Part shown: one piece after another, positions 42,884 through 51,077 of the stretch
How the letters are laid out: every line of letters starts with the position of its first letter
Position numbering within the stretch: position 1 is the stretch's first letter
Assembly (NCBI RefSeq): GCF_001552535.1
Contig: NZ_BCRJ01000007.1
Coordinates: 1-64,000, forward strand
Direction: 5' to 3'
Length of the DNA stretch: 64,000 nt
Source of the DNA: Nocardioides jensenii JCM 1364 = NBRC 14755
GTDB lineage: Bacteria > Actinomycetota > Actinomycetes > Propionibacteriales > Nocardioidaceae
Program-made: the position numbers and the translations under genes
The notes under the pieces: model-generated
Seen by the model: the letters and a program-made list of their open reading frames with translations, nothing else
Databases searched by the model: none
What the model was told of the DNA's origin: nothing

Positions 42884-43215
42884 GTCGTACCTCCAGGTGT
42901 GGGCCCCAGCCGTTCCGCTCGGGCGATGCCGGTGGGTCTGGTCACGACCCGTGTCGACGCTAGGACCGTGCCGGTGTGCGGCGCGTCACCCGCAAGTGGG
43001 TTCTTGCACGTCCCATGGGGTGCTCTCGATCAGGCGGGGCGGGGACGGTCGCCGCTCCGTGCCGAGTGCTCGCCCGTCGCCGGCCCCTCGGACGAGCGGT
43101 AGGGATCCTCCCGCGGGGGGAAGTTCGGCGGCGCAGTCGCTCCTACGGTCGATGTCGTGTGGTTCGTCTCACATGGACCGACGGACCCAGCAGCTGGACC
43201 AGACAAGGAGAAACC
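42884..43215. other. 332-bp divergent intergenic region
   Basis: No gene is seen. It must hold the promoters of the SCP2-dehydrogenase and NTF2-like operons. CCCATGGGG (43012-43020) followed 20 bases later by GGGGA resembles the bipartite motif seen at 41041 and 45152, but the spacing differs. GATGTCGTG (43151-43159) recurs at 45182-45190 before the acyl-CoA ligase gene. AAGGAG (43205-43210) is the ribosome site of the first NTF2-like gene. Confidence 0.5.
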
Positions 43216-43677
43216 ATGAACTACGCATTTGCCGTCAAGTGGTTGAAGGCGTTCCGTGACAGCTCGGAGGCGATCTGTGCGATGTACGCCGACGACTTCG
43301 TGTTCGAGGACCCGATCCTCGACCAGTACCAGATCCGTGACAAGGGCGACCTCGGCCGGATCTTCACGCTGTACGCCAACAAGGACCGCACGAACGGTCT
43401 CGGTGTGCACAACTTCCGCATCCGCGGCTACATCGGTGACCACAAGAGCGGCCTGATCCGGTGGGAGTGGTCCCCGGAGGACTGCACCAACTTCATCGGC
43501 TTCGATGTCGAGGACAAGCCCTTCTTCGCCCAGGGCCACACCTTCCACCAGTACGACGACGACGGACGCATCGTCCGTGAGTCGTCGTGGTGGGACTCCG
43601 GTTCGATCCTGGCCGATGTCGGCGTACCGGGTGCGAGCAAGGTCGCATTCGCCGCCAAGACCCCCGCGAACGTCTGA
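43216..43677 (+). CDS. NTF2/SnoaL-like protein
   Basis: The 153-residue protein has the cone-shaped NTF2 fold plan: helical start (FAVKWLKAFRDSSEAICAMY), then ADDFVFEDPILDQY, and strands GLIRWEWSPE and GHTFHQYDDDGRIVRESSWWD. SnoaL-like and ketosteroid-isomerase-like enzymes of this fold act on cyclic ketones, epoxides or polyketides. A catalytic role on the imported lipid is plausible but not shown. A tandem paralogue follows after 11 bp. AAGGAG precedes the ATG at a normal distance. Confidence 0.85.
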   Translation: MNYAFAVKWLKAFRDSSEAICAMYADDFVFEDPILDQYQIRDKGDLGRIFTLYANKDRTNGLGVHNFRIRGYIGDHKSGLIRWEWSPEDCTNFIGFDVEDKPFFAQGHTFHQYDDDGRIVRESSWWDSGSILADVGVPGASKVAFAAKTPANV

Positions 43678-43688
43678 GAGGCGCTGAC

Positions 43689-44174
43689 ATGACGAACCTT
43701 GAATTCGCCAAGAAGTGGGCCGAGACCCGCCACAACGACCTGAGCGCCCACCGCGAGCTGTACGCCGGCGCCGAGGAGTTCTGCATCGAGACCCGGATGG
43801 TCGTCGACCACCTGGGCGACACGATCTCCACGGACTCGGAGTTCACCGAGCAACTGGCGATCTTCACCAACAAGGACCCCGAGAACGGCCTGGGCGTGCA
43901 GTCCGTCACCGTGACCGAGGCCTTCGAGGGCAACGGCCACCTGTTCTTCCACTGGGACTGGCAGGTCGAAGGCGCTGACACCTACCGGGGCTTCCCCGTC
44001 GAGGGCAAGACGCTGGTCAGCAAGGGCTCCACGTTCTTGGAGTTCAACGACGACGGCAAGATCATCCTCGACTCGTCGTTCGTGAACGAGAACCCGGTCT
44101 TCCAGCAGCTGGGTCTCCCGCTGATCACCCCGCACTACTGGGAAGAGGGCTTCGACCCCGCTTCCCTCGGCTGA
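43689..44174 (+). CDS. NTF2/SnoaL-like protein (tandem paralogue)
   Basis: A 161-residue paralogue of the preceding protein. Shared positions include ENGLGVQSVTV versus TNGLGVHNFRI, HLFFHWDWQVEG versus GLIRWEWSPED, and GSTFLEFNDDGKIILDSSF versus GHTFHQYDDDGRIVRESSW. The acidic and aromatic residues lining the fold differ, so the two may form a heteromer or use different substrates. The last codons overlap a 32-bp sequence that is repeated immediately downstream as a terminator hairpin. Confidence 0.85.
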   Translation: MTNLEFAKKWAETRHNDLSAHRELYAGAEEFCIETRMVVDHLGDTISTDSEFTEQLAIFTNKDPENGLGVQSVTVTEAFEGNGHLFFHWDWQVEGADTYRGFPVEGKTLVSKGSTFLEFNDDGKIILDSSFVNENPVFQQLGLPLITPHYWEEGFDPASLG

Positions 44175-44212
44175 CGTCGAGGGAAGAGGGCTTCGCCCCT
44201 GCTTCCCTCGAC
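44140..44212 (+). repeat. Tandem duplicate of the NTF2-like gene 3' end
   Basis: Copy 1 (44140-44171, coding) and copy 2 (44181-44212, non-coding) are 32 bp each and differ at three positions; the period is 41 bp. Two of the changes help make copy 2 self-complementary. Confidence 0.8.
44176..44212 (+). terminator. Hairpin terminator of the NTF2-like pair
   Basis: Perfect 11-bp stem GTCGAGGGAAG/CTTCCCTCGAC, 15-nt loop with an inner TTCG, directly after the stop codon. Confidence 0.75.
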
Positions 44213-44296
44213 GCCGGCGCGACCGGACGGCCGGAGACCCTCGGGCTCCGGCCGTTTCCGTTGCCTCGACTCCGGTTCTCTGACAAGGAAAGACTC

Positions 44297-45133
44297 GTGC
44301 TCCTCTCCGTCACCGTTCCCCAGCCCCCGTCCCCGCCGTACGACCTGCCGCTGAACACGACGATGCAGACGGTCGCCACGCTCGTCCTGTGGGGCGGCAC
44401 CGCGCTGCTCCTGGCCTACGCGGTCAAGATCGCGCGCGACGAGCGGTCGATCCTTCCGGTCGTCCTCGTGCTCGCGGCCGCCACGGGCAGCCTCATCGAG
44501 CCGATGTACGACATCGCCTATCACCTGCACTGGCTGGACAACGGAGAGCAGTGGACCCTCTTCACCAGCTTCGGCCTGCCACAACCCGTCTGGGTCATGC
44601 CGGCCTACGTGATGGTCTTCGGCTTGCCGGCGCTCGTGCTCTACCGCTCCCTGAGCCGGGGCGCGACCCGGGCGCGGATCTTCAAGATCGCGGCGTTGAC
44701 CACCTGCACGACCGCTGCCTTCGAGATCACCGCGATCAATCTGGACCTCTACGTCTACTACGGCGAATCCCCGTGGCGGGTGCTGGACTACCCGCTCTTC
44801 ATCGCCTTCATGGAGGGCACTCAGATCACCGGATACGCGGTGCTGGCAGCCGTGTTGTCGCTCAAGGCCACGCGCCAGGTGCACTGCCTGGCCCTGTTCG
44901 CGCTCTTCCCGTGCAACTTCGCCTTCGACGTGCTCGGAGCGGGCTTCCCGACCGTGATCTTGCAGAACTCCTCCGCGAACCCGAACGACGCCGTGCTCTT
45001 CCTCAGCGCCTTCGCCAGTGTCGGGCTGGCGGCGACGGCCCTGTGGTGGACGTCCCAGTTGCTGGTGACCCAGACCCAGGAGCCGGGCGCGGAGAAGGCA
45101 GACGTCACCGGGCAGCTCAGCCGCCCCGTTTGA
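44297..45133 (+). CDS. Polytopic membrane protein, possibly AveC-like
   Basis: A 278-residue protein with about seven membrane helices. Polar, aromatic patches lie between helices: LIEPMYDIAYHLHWLDNGEQ and INLDLYVYYGESPWRVLDY. An EP..D and a Y-Y-G-x-x-P pattern of this sort recalls spirocyclase AveC-family membrane proteins common in actinobacterial lipid and terpene loci; the match is by eye and weak. GTG 44297 is preferred because AAGGAAAG lies five bases upstream. It sits between the NTF2-like pair and the acyl-CoA ligase gene, in the same direction. Confidence 0.7.
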   Translation: MLLSVTVPQPPSPPYDLPLNTTMQTVATLVLWGGTALLLAYAVKIARDERSILPVVLVLAAATGSLIEPMYDIAYHLHWLDNGEQWTLFTSFGLPQPVWVMPAYVMVFGLPALVLYRSLSRGATRARIFKIAALTTCTTAAFEITAINLDLYVYYGESPWRVLDYPLFIAFMEGTQITGYAVLAAVLSLKATRQVHCLALFALFPCNFAFDVLGAGFPTVILQNSSANPNDAVLFLSAFASVGLAATALWWTSQLLVTQTQEPGAEKADVTGQLSRPV

Positions 45134-45151
45134 GCCGGGGGAGGGCTGTCA

Positions 45152-45190
45152 CCCCAAGGGGGCAGGGGCTTCATCCTCGGGGATGTCGTG
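45152..45190 (+). promoter_or_regulatory. Bipartite motif upstream of the ligase-mce operon
   Basis: CCCCAAGGG (45152-45160), 18 bases, then GGGGA (45179-45183), continuing as TGTCGTG. The same arrangement is present, inverted, at 41079-41048. The motif lies about 110 bp before the ligase start, so the transcript would have a leader. Confidence 0.5.
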
Positions 45191-45296
45191 GGGGTGGCAG
45201 CGGCCGAATTACGTTCGTGGCACACATCACAAACCCGTGGAGATTCGACACCGGACATCGGTCGGACACCGCGACTCGCAGGAAAGCAGGAATCCA

Positions 45297-46856
45297 ATGT
45301 GGGGCACCATGCCGGACGTCCTTGACCGGGCGTGCACGTACTACCAGGACCAGGTCGCGATCGTCGACGGCGACCGCTCCCTCACCTACTCAGAGCTGCG
45401 CGATCTCTCCGACAAGGTCGGTTCGGCGCTGCTCTCGCTCGGCCTTGAGAAGGGCGATCGGGTGGGGCTCCTGCTTCCCAACTCCCTGGAGTTCATCCCG
45501 ACCCAGCACGGGATCTGGAAGTCCGGTGCCGTGCTGGTGCAGATGCCCACCCGGGCATCCGCGTCGACCCAGGTGGCGAACCTGAACCAGACCGAGGCGA
45601 AGGCCCTCATCTACCACGCATCCTTCGACGACGTGGTGGCTCAGATGCGCGGTGAGCTGACCCACGTCACGACGTACATCCGGGTCGGTGGAGAGACCAG
45701 TGCGTCCGGTGACCATGATCTCACCACGCTCGTGGAGAAGCAGGCCGCGGGGCGGCCCGACGTGGTGATCGACGAGCACGACGAGTGCTACGTGCTGTTC
45801 ACCTCGGGCAGCACCGGCGAGCCGAAGGGCGTCGTGCAGTCGCACTTCACCTGGGGCCACTACAGCATCACTTCTGGCCTCGACATCGGTGACACCCGCT
45901 ACGGCGAGGTGTTCGCCCATGGCGCGCCCCTGACCCACTTCACCCAGATCTTCGTGATGCCGACCTTCCTGCGCGGTGGCACCAACGTGATGCTGCCCGG
46001 CCTCGAGGTCGACACCCTGCTGAAGTCGATCGCCAAGCACGGGGTCACCGCCACGGCCGTGGTGCCGACGATCATCTACCTCATGCTGGACCACCCGAGC
46101 CGGGACAGCTACGACCTGTCGTCGCTGAACACGATGATCTACGCCGGCTCGCCGATCGCCCCCGAGAAGCTCAAGAGGGCGCTCGAGGTGTTCGGCCAGA
46201 TCTTCATCCAGACCTATGCCGGCACCGAGCCCGGCTACGTCGGCTGTCTGCGCAAGGTCGACCACCGGGTCGACAGCGAAGAGGCCATTGGTCGTCTCGC
46301 CTCCGGTGGACGACCGATCCCGTTCGTCGAGGTCAGCATCCAGGACGAGGAGGACAACCAGCTGCCCGTCGGCGAGGTGGGCGAGATCTGCTCGCGTCAG
46401 CTCGGTCAGATGCTCGGGTACGTCGACTCCTCCCGCAACGCCGAGGCGCTGCGTGGCGGCTGGGTGCACACCGGCGACATCGGCAAACTCGACGAGGACG
46501 GCTTCCTCTACGTGGTCGACCGCAAGAAGGACCTGGTCGTCAGCGGCGGGTTCAACGTCTTCCCCCGTCAGGTCGAGGACGTCCTCGCGGTCCACCCCGC
46601 CGTGGCCCAGTGCGCGGTGATCGGTGTCCCCCACGAGAAGTGGGGCGAGGCGGTGCACGCGTTCGTCGTCGTCGCGTCCGGCTCGTCGGTGACGGTCGAG
46701 GAGATCCAGGCCCACGTCAAGGCCGAGCTCGGCTCGATCCCCTCACCCAAGACGGTCGACTTCCTCGCCGAGCTGCCGGTGAATCCCGCCGGCAAGGTCG
46801 ACAAGAAGACCTTGCGCATCCCGTTCTGGGAGGGCCAGGCCCGCCAGGTCGGCTGA
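45297..46856 (+). CDS. Acyl-CoA synthetase (AMP-binding ligase)
   Basis: A 519-residue ANL-superfamily ligase. The P-loop-like YVLFTSGSTGEPKGVV, the adenylate-binding QTYAGTEPGYVG, GGWVHTGDIGKLDEDGFLYV with VDRKKDLVVSGGFNVFP (A8 hinge), and the C-terminal Lys in NPAGKVDKKTLR are all intact. It would activate a carboxylic acid, such as a lipid side chain, to its CoA thioester. It is the first gene of the long operon that runs into the mce genes. GGAAAGCAGGAA precedes the ATG. Confidence 0.93.
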   Translation: MWGTMPDVLDRACTYYQDQVAIVDGDRSLTYSELRDLSDKVGSALLSLGLEKGDRVGLLLPNSLEFIPTQHGIWKSGAVLVQMPTRASASTQVANLNQTEAKALIYHASFDDVVAQMRGELTHVTTYIRVGGETSASGDHDLTTLVEKQAAGRPDVVIDEHDECYVLFTSGSTGEPKGVVQSHFTWGHYSITSGLDIGDTRYGEVFAHGAPLTHFTQIFVMPTFLRGGTNVMLPGLEVDTLLKSIAKHGVTATAVVPTIIYLMLDHPSRDSYDLSSLNTMIYAGSPIAPEKLKRALEVFGQIFIQTYAGTEPGYVGCLRKVDHRVDSEEAIGRLASGGRPIPFVEVSIQDEEDNQLPVGEVGEICSRQLGQMLGYVDSSRNAEALRGGWVHTGDIGKLDEDGFLYVVDRKKDLVVSGGFNVFPRQVEDVLAVHPAVAQCAVIGVPHEKWGEAVHAFVVVASGSSVTVEEIQAHVKAELGSIPSPKTVDFLAELPVNPAGKVDKKTLRIPFWEGQARQVG

Positions 46857-46895
46857 ACCCACCCGCCCCGCAACCTCGAACCCAGGAGCAATTCC

Positions 46896-48401
46896 ATGAG
46901 CACTCCGCACTACACCCTCCACATCAACGGCGAGTGGGTCGACACTGCCGACAAGTACGAGATCCGCAGCCCCGCCACCGGTGAGCTGGTGGCCACGGTC
47001 GCCAAGGGAGGCGTCGCCGAGATCGACGCCGCCGTCGCGGCCGCCAAGGCCGCTCACATCGAGGGCACCTGGCGCAACACCCCGCCGGCCGAGCGTGCCG
47101 CACTGGTCAACACGGTCGCCGAGCGGATGGGTGCCCGACTCGAGGAGCTCGCCGCGCTGCAGACCCGTGAGAACGGCGCCACCATCCGGATCACCGGTGC
47201 GCTGCACATCGGTCTGTCCGTCGCACAGATGCAGTACATCGCGGCCCAGGCGGCCGAGTACGAGTTCGAGAAGTCCGGCCCGGCCATCGGCCCGGTCCCT
47301 GCCGAAGGCATCCTGCGTCGCGAGCCGCTCGGTGTGGTCGGCGCGATCGTGCCGTGGAACATCCCGATGCTGACCATCGTCTGGAAGGTGGCCCCGGCGC
47401 TGTTGGCCGGCAACACCGTGGTGCTCAAGCCCGACGAGCACGCGCCGCTGATCGCGCTCGAGCTGATGAAGGAGTTCGAGGCGGCCGGCCTGCCCAAGGG
47501 CGTCCTCAACGTGGTCGTGGGTGACGGCGAGGACGCCGGTGCCCGGCTGAGCGCGCACCCCGACGTCCGCAAGGTCGCCTTCACCGGCTCGACCTCCGTG
47601 GGCCAGAGCATCCTGGCCGCCTCGGCCGACTCGGTGAAGCAGGTGACCCTCGAGCTCGGCGGCAAGGGCCCCAACATCATCCTCGAGGACGCCGACCTCT
47701 CCGTCGCCATCGACGGCGCGATCTACGCCTGCATGGCCAACAACGGACAGGCCTGCGAGGCAGGAACCCGCCTGCTGGTGCCGGCCTCGAGGCGCGACGA
47801 GATCGTGGATCGCCTGGTCGCCCGCGTCAACACGATGAAGCTCGGCGACCCCATCGACCTGGCCACCGACATCGGCCCGCTGATCACCGCCGACCAACGC
47901 GACCGCGTGTTGGCGCACATCCGGGCAGCCGAGGCCGAGGGTGCCAAGGTGGCCACCGGTGGCGCCGCACCCAGTGCACCGGAGTTCGCCAACGGCAACT
48001 ACGTGGAGCCGACCGTGGTCGTCGACGTCACGAACGACATGAAGATCGCCCGCCAGGAGGTCTTCGGCCCGGTGCTCTCCGTGATCACCTATGACTCCGT
48101 CGAGGAGGCGATCGCGATCGCCAACGACACCGAGTACGGCCTGTCCGCAGGCGTGTGGGGCAGCAACGAGGAGCAGACCCTCGACGTTGCCCGCCGGCTC
48201 GAGGCCGGGATGGTCTTCGTCAACGACTGGCACGTCCTCCACCCGGCCTACCCGTTCGGTGGCTACAAGCAGAGCGGCCTCGGGCGCGAAGGCGGCCCGG
48301 ACGCACTCGACGAGTACACCGAGCAGAAGTACATCTCCGTCGACCGCTCCGGCGGCGTGGAGAACAAGGCCTACGCCATCGTCCTCGGCACTCCGGCCTG
48401 A
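46896..48401 (+). CDS. Aldehyde dehydrogenase family protein
   Basis: A 501-residue NAD(P)-dependent aldehyde dehydrogenase. The Rossmann Lys/Asn region is GAIVPWNIPML, the general base Glu lies in LELGGKGPNIILED, and the nucleophile Cys in NNGQACEAGTR; VFGPVLSV and GGYKQSGLGREGG follow. It oxidises an aldehyde to the acid, which the upstream ligase could then activate. The 39-bp gap before it holds AGGAG. Cytosolic. The substrate is unknown, but the location implies a step in side-chain or terminal oxidation of the imported compound. Confidence 0.94.
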   Translation: MSTPHYTLHINGEWVDTADKYEIRSPATGELVATVAKGGVAEIDAAVAAAKAAHIEGTWRNTPPAERAALVNTVAERMGARLEELAALQTRENGATIRITGALHIGLSVAQMQYIAAQAAEYEFEKSGPAIGPVPAEGILRREPLGVVGAIVPWNIPMLTIVWKVAPALLAGNTVVLKPDEHAPLIALELMKEFEAAGLPKGVLNVVVGDGEDAGARLSAHPDVRKVAFTGSTSVGQSILAASADSVKQVTLELGGKGPNIILEDADLSVAIDGAIYACMANNGQACEAGTRLLVPASRRDEIVDRLVARVNTMKLGDPIDLATDIGPLITADQRDRVLAHIRAAEAEGAKVATGGAAPSAPEFANGNYVEPTVVVDVTNDMKIARQEVFGPVLSVITYDSVEEAIAIANDTEYGLSAGVWGSNEEQTLDVARRLEAGMVFVNDWHVLHPAYPFGGYKQSGLGREGGPDALDEYTEQKYISVDRSGGVENKAYAIVLGTPA

Positions 48402-48436
48402 CTCCCTTCCCTGAAGAGCAACGAGGCGAGAATCCC

Positions 48437-49693
48437 ATGAACCCCCACGCAGACGAGCACAGCGACGGTCAGGCGCGAGTCGAAGCTGCGCTGGACGAGC
48501 TCCGGAACGGACGCGGCGTCGTCGTCTTCGACGACAGCGAACGTGAGAACGAAGGCGACCTCATCTACGCGGCCGAGCACATGACGGCCGAGTCGATGGC
48601 CTTTGTGATCCGGCACACCAGCGGGCTCGTCTGTGTGGGCATGGACGGCGACAGACTCGACGAGCTGGACCTCCCGCCGATGGTGGAGGCGGCCACTGAC
48701 CCCCGCGGCACCGCCTTCAGCGTCTCGGTGGACCTCAAGGGCGTGACCACCACCGGGATCTCCGCGGCGGATCGCGCGATCACCTCGCGGGCCCTGGCCA
48801 CCCCGTTCGTCAGCGGTGACCAGTTCAGCAAGCCCGGCCACGTGTTCCCGCTCCGGGCCCGGCCCGGTGGCGTCCTCCAGCGGGCGGGCCACACCGAGGC
48901 AGCCGTCGACCTGTGCCGACTGGCCGGCCTGCAACCCGCCGGCGTGCTCGCCGAGATCACCAACGCCGATGGGACGATGGCGCGGATGCCGGAGCTCGTG
49001 GAGTTCGCCAGGGAGCACGGCATGGTGCTGCTCTCCGTGGGCGACCTGGTCCGGTTCCGGATGAGTCGCGAACGCCTGGTCAGCCGCACCGCGACCGCGG
49101 TGGTGCCTACGCCGTACGGCGTGTTCCGGGCCAGCACCTATCGCTCCGACGTCGACGGGACCGAGCACGTGGCGTTCGTCCACGGCAACCCCGACGGCCA
49201 ACCTGATGTGCTGGTGCGGGTCCACTCCGAGTGCCTGACCGGAGACGTGTTCGGCGCCCGGCGCTGTGACTGCGGGGAGCAGCTCAACCTCGCGCTCAAG
49301 CGGATCGGCGACCAGGGCACCGGTGCCGTGATCTACCTGCGCGGTCACGAGGGTCGCGGCATCGGCCTGAGCCACAAGCTGCAGGCCTACCAACTGCAGG
49401 ACGAGGAAGGCCTCGACACCCTCGACGCGAACCTGGCCCTCGGGCTCCCGGTGGACAGCCGGGAGTACGGCGTGGGCGCCCAGATCCTGCGCGACCTCGG
49501 GATCACCTCGGTTCGCCTGATGACCAACAACCCCGCCAAGTTCACCGGACTCGCGGACTACGGGCTGACGATCACGGAACGGGTTCCGCTCCGGATCGCC
49601 CCCAACTCGCACAACGCCGACTACCTGGCAACGAAGGCAGCTCGGCTCGACCACGACCTCGGCGCTCGGGCGCCGGAACGGAGCGCATCGTGA
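48437..49693 (+). CDS. ribBA: Bifunctional DHBP synthase / GTP cyclohydrolase II
   Basis: A 418-residue fusion. The RibB half (about residues 1-205) has DDSERENEGDLIYAAE and RAGHTEAAVDL. The RibA half has the zinc Cys set in HSECLTGDVFGARRCDC, the catalytic GHEGRGIGL and TNNPAKFTGL. Both halves look active and supply the two precursors of riboflavin. It is not beside other rib genes but between an aldehyde dehydrogenase and a flavin reductase gene in a catabolic operon, with a GTGA overlap to the reductase. This suggests that flavin supply is matched to flavoenzyme demand. Confidence 0.94.
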   Translation: MNPHADEHSDGQARVEAALDELRNGRGVVVFDDSERENEGDLIYAAEHMTAESMAFVIRHTSGLVCVGMDGDRLDELDLPPMVEAATDPRGTAFSVSVDLKGVTTTGISAADRAITSRALATPFVSGDQFSKPGHVFPLRARPGGVLQRAGHTEAAVDLCRLAGLQPAGVLAEITNADGTMARMPELVEFAREHGMVLLSVGDLVRFRMSRERLVSRTATAVVPTPYGVFRASTYRSDVDGTEHVAFVHGNPDGQPDVLVRVHSECLTGDVFGARRCDCGEQLNLALKRIGDQGTGAVIYLRGHEGRGIGLSHKLQAYQLQDEEGLDTLDANLALGLPVDSREYGVGAQILRDLGITSVRLMTNNPAKFTGLADYGLTITERVPLRIAPNSHNADYLATKAARLDHDLGARAPERSAS

Positions 49694-50205
49694 CCACCAC
49701 GGCCACCAACCCCAACCGCATCCCCGACAAGTTCCGGGAAGCGATGTCGGCCTTCCCCAGCGGCGTCACCCTGATGACGACGACCGGCGCGGACGGAGAG
49801 CCCCGCGGCTTCGCTGCGAGCTCCTTCTGCTCGGTCTCGATCGACCCGGCCCTGGTCCTGGTGTGCATCGGGAAGACGGCCCAGTGCCACGACGCCTTCG
49901 TGGAGAACGACCAGTGGTCGATCCAGATCGCGGGCGCGGCCCACGTCGATCTGATCAACCGGTTCTCCACCAAGGGAGCCGACAAGTTCGGGGGTGGTGA
50001 GTTCGTGCCCGACCACCGTGGCGTGCCGATTCTGCCCGATGCCGCCGTCCTCATCGAGTGTGAGGCGCACGCGCGCTACGACGGCGGCGACCACACCATC
50101 CTGGTCGCCCGGGTGATCGAGATCGATCTCGACGACCGCCCCGCCCTCCTCTACTTCCAGCGTGAGTTCCGCCACCTCGACCATCACGATGCCGGGGCGT
50201 TCTGA
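49690..50205 (+). CDS. Flavin reductase family protein (HsaB/HpaC-like)
   Basis: A 171-residue flavin-binding split barrel. FREAMSAFPSGVTLMTT, GEPRGFAASSFCSVSIDPALVLVC and the later HARYDGGDHTILVARV are family hallmarks; the last holds the flavin-contacting His. Such proteins reduce FMN or FAD with NADH for a partner monooxygenase. The start is a GTG inside the ribBA stop region. The partner may be the ACAD-fold protein at 41187 or lie outside the window. The stop shares its A with the next ATG. Confidence 0.92.
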   Translation: MTTTATNPNRIPDKFREAMSAFPSGVTLMTTTGADGEPRGFAASSFCSVSIDPALVLVCIGKTAQCHDAFVENDQWSIQIAGAAHVDLINRFSTKGADKFGGGEFVPDHRGVPILPDAAVLIECEAHARYDGGDHTILVARVIEIDLDDRPALLYFQREFRHLDHHDAGAF

Positions 50206-51068
50206 TGGCTGTCGACACCGAGGCCCCCGAGGCCCAGGACGAGAACACACGGCCGCTCACCCCGAGCGGTCGGATGATGAACCGTTCGCCCTCGTTCGTC
50301 CAGCGGATGGTCATCGACGTCGGTGGGGCCGGGCAGCTGCTCGGCTACCTGGTCAAGACTGCGGTCAAGGAGCCCCGTGGCTACTGGGGCGCCACCCGCG
50401 ACGAGATGTACCACATGCTGCGCTTCTGCTGGCTCCCGGTGACGCTGGCGGTCGGTGGCTTCTCGTTCCTGATCGCCAACTACGCCTACGACCTGGTCAG
50501 CCTGCTGGGCGCCGGCAACCGGCTCGGCACCTACTTCGTGTTCGCCAGCCTCCGCGAGATCTCACCGTTTGCCACCGGCATGGCCGTCGCGGGCGTGATG
50601 GGGACGGCGATGACCGCCGACCTCGGCGCCCGGCGGATCCGCGAGGAGCTCGACGCGTTCACCGTGCTCGGGATCGACGCGATCCGGACCCTGGTGCTGC
50701 CGCGGGTCATCGCGATCACGGTGATGATGGTCGGCTTCAACGTGCTCGGCAGCCTCCTGGGCATGTCGATGGCGATGATCTCGGCCACCTGGTTGGGAAC
50801 CACCTCGCCGGGCGCGTTCCTCGGCAACCTGCTCGGCTCGATGACCGTTCCCGAGCTGGTCGGCACCACGGTCAAGTGCACCTTGATCGGCCTGTTCATC
50901 GGCATCGTCTCGGCCCAGAAGGGGCTCAACGCCAAGGGCGGCGCCGAGGGCGTCGGTCGGGCAGTCAACGAGGCCGTCGTGCTCTCGTTCGCGGCCGTGT
51001 GGGTCATCAACTTCATCGTCAACGCGACCATGCTCGGGCTCAACCCCGAGATGCTGATCAGCAGGTAG
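50205..51068 (+). CDS. yrbEA: YrbE/MlaE-type ABC transporter permease A
   Basis: The 287-residue permease of the Mce transport system has five to six membrane helices. Family stretches are REISPFATGMAVAGVMGTAM, the coupling region TADLGARRIREELDAFTVLG, DAIRTLVLPRV, and VGRAVNEAVVLSFAAVW near the end. It would form a heterodimeric channel with YrbEB for lipid import. The ATG shares its A with the flavin reductase stop codon, so catabolic genes and transporter genes are translationally coupled. Confidence 0.94.
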   Translation: MAVDTEAPEAQDENTRPLTPSGRMMNRSPSFVQRMVIDVGGAGQLLGYLVKTAVKEPRGYWGATRDEMYHMLRFCWLPVTLAVGGFSFLIANYAYDLVSLLGAGNRLGTYFVFASLREISPFATGMAVAGVMGTAMTADLGARRIREELDAFTVLGIDAIRTLVLPRVIAITVMMVGFNVLGSLLGMSMAMISATWLGTTSPGAFLGNLLGSMTVPELVGTTVKCTLIGLFIGIVSAQKGLNAKGGAEGVGRAVNEAVVLSFAAVWVINFIVNATMLGLNPEMLISR

Positions 51069-51077
51069 GGGCCTTCC

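Noticed and set aside
48402..48436. FMN riboswitch before ribBA
   Set aside because: The gap is only 35 bp and contains nothing but a ribosome site region.
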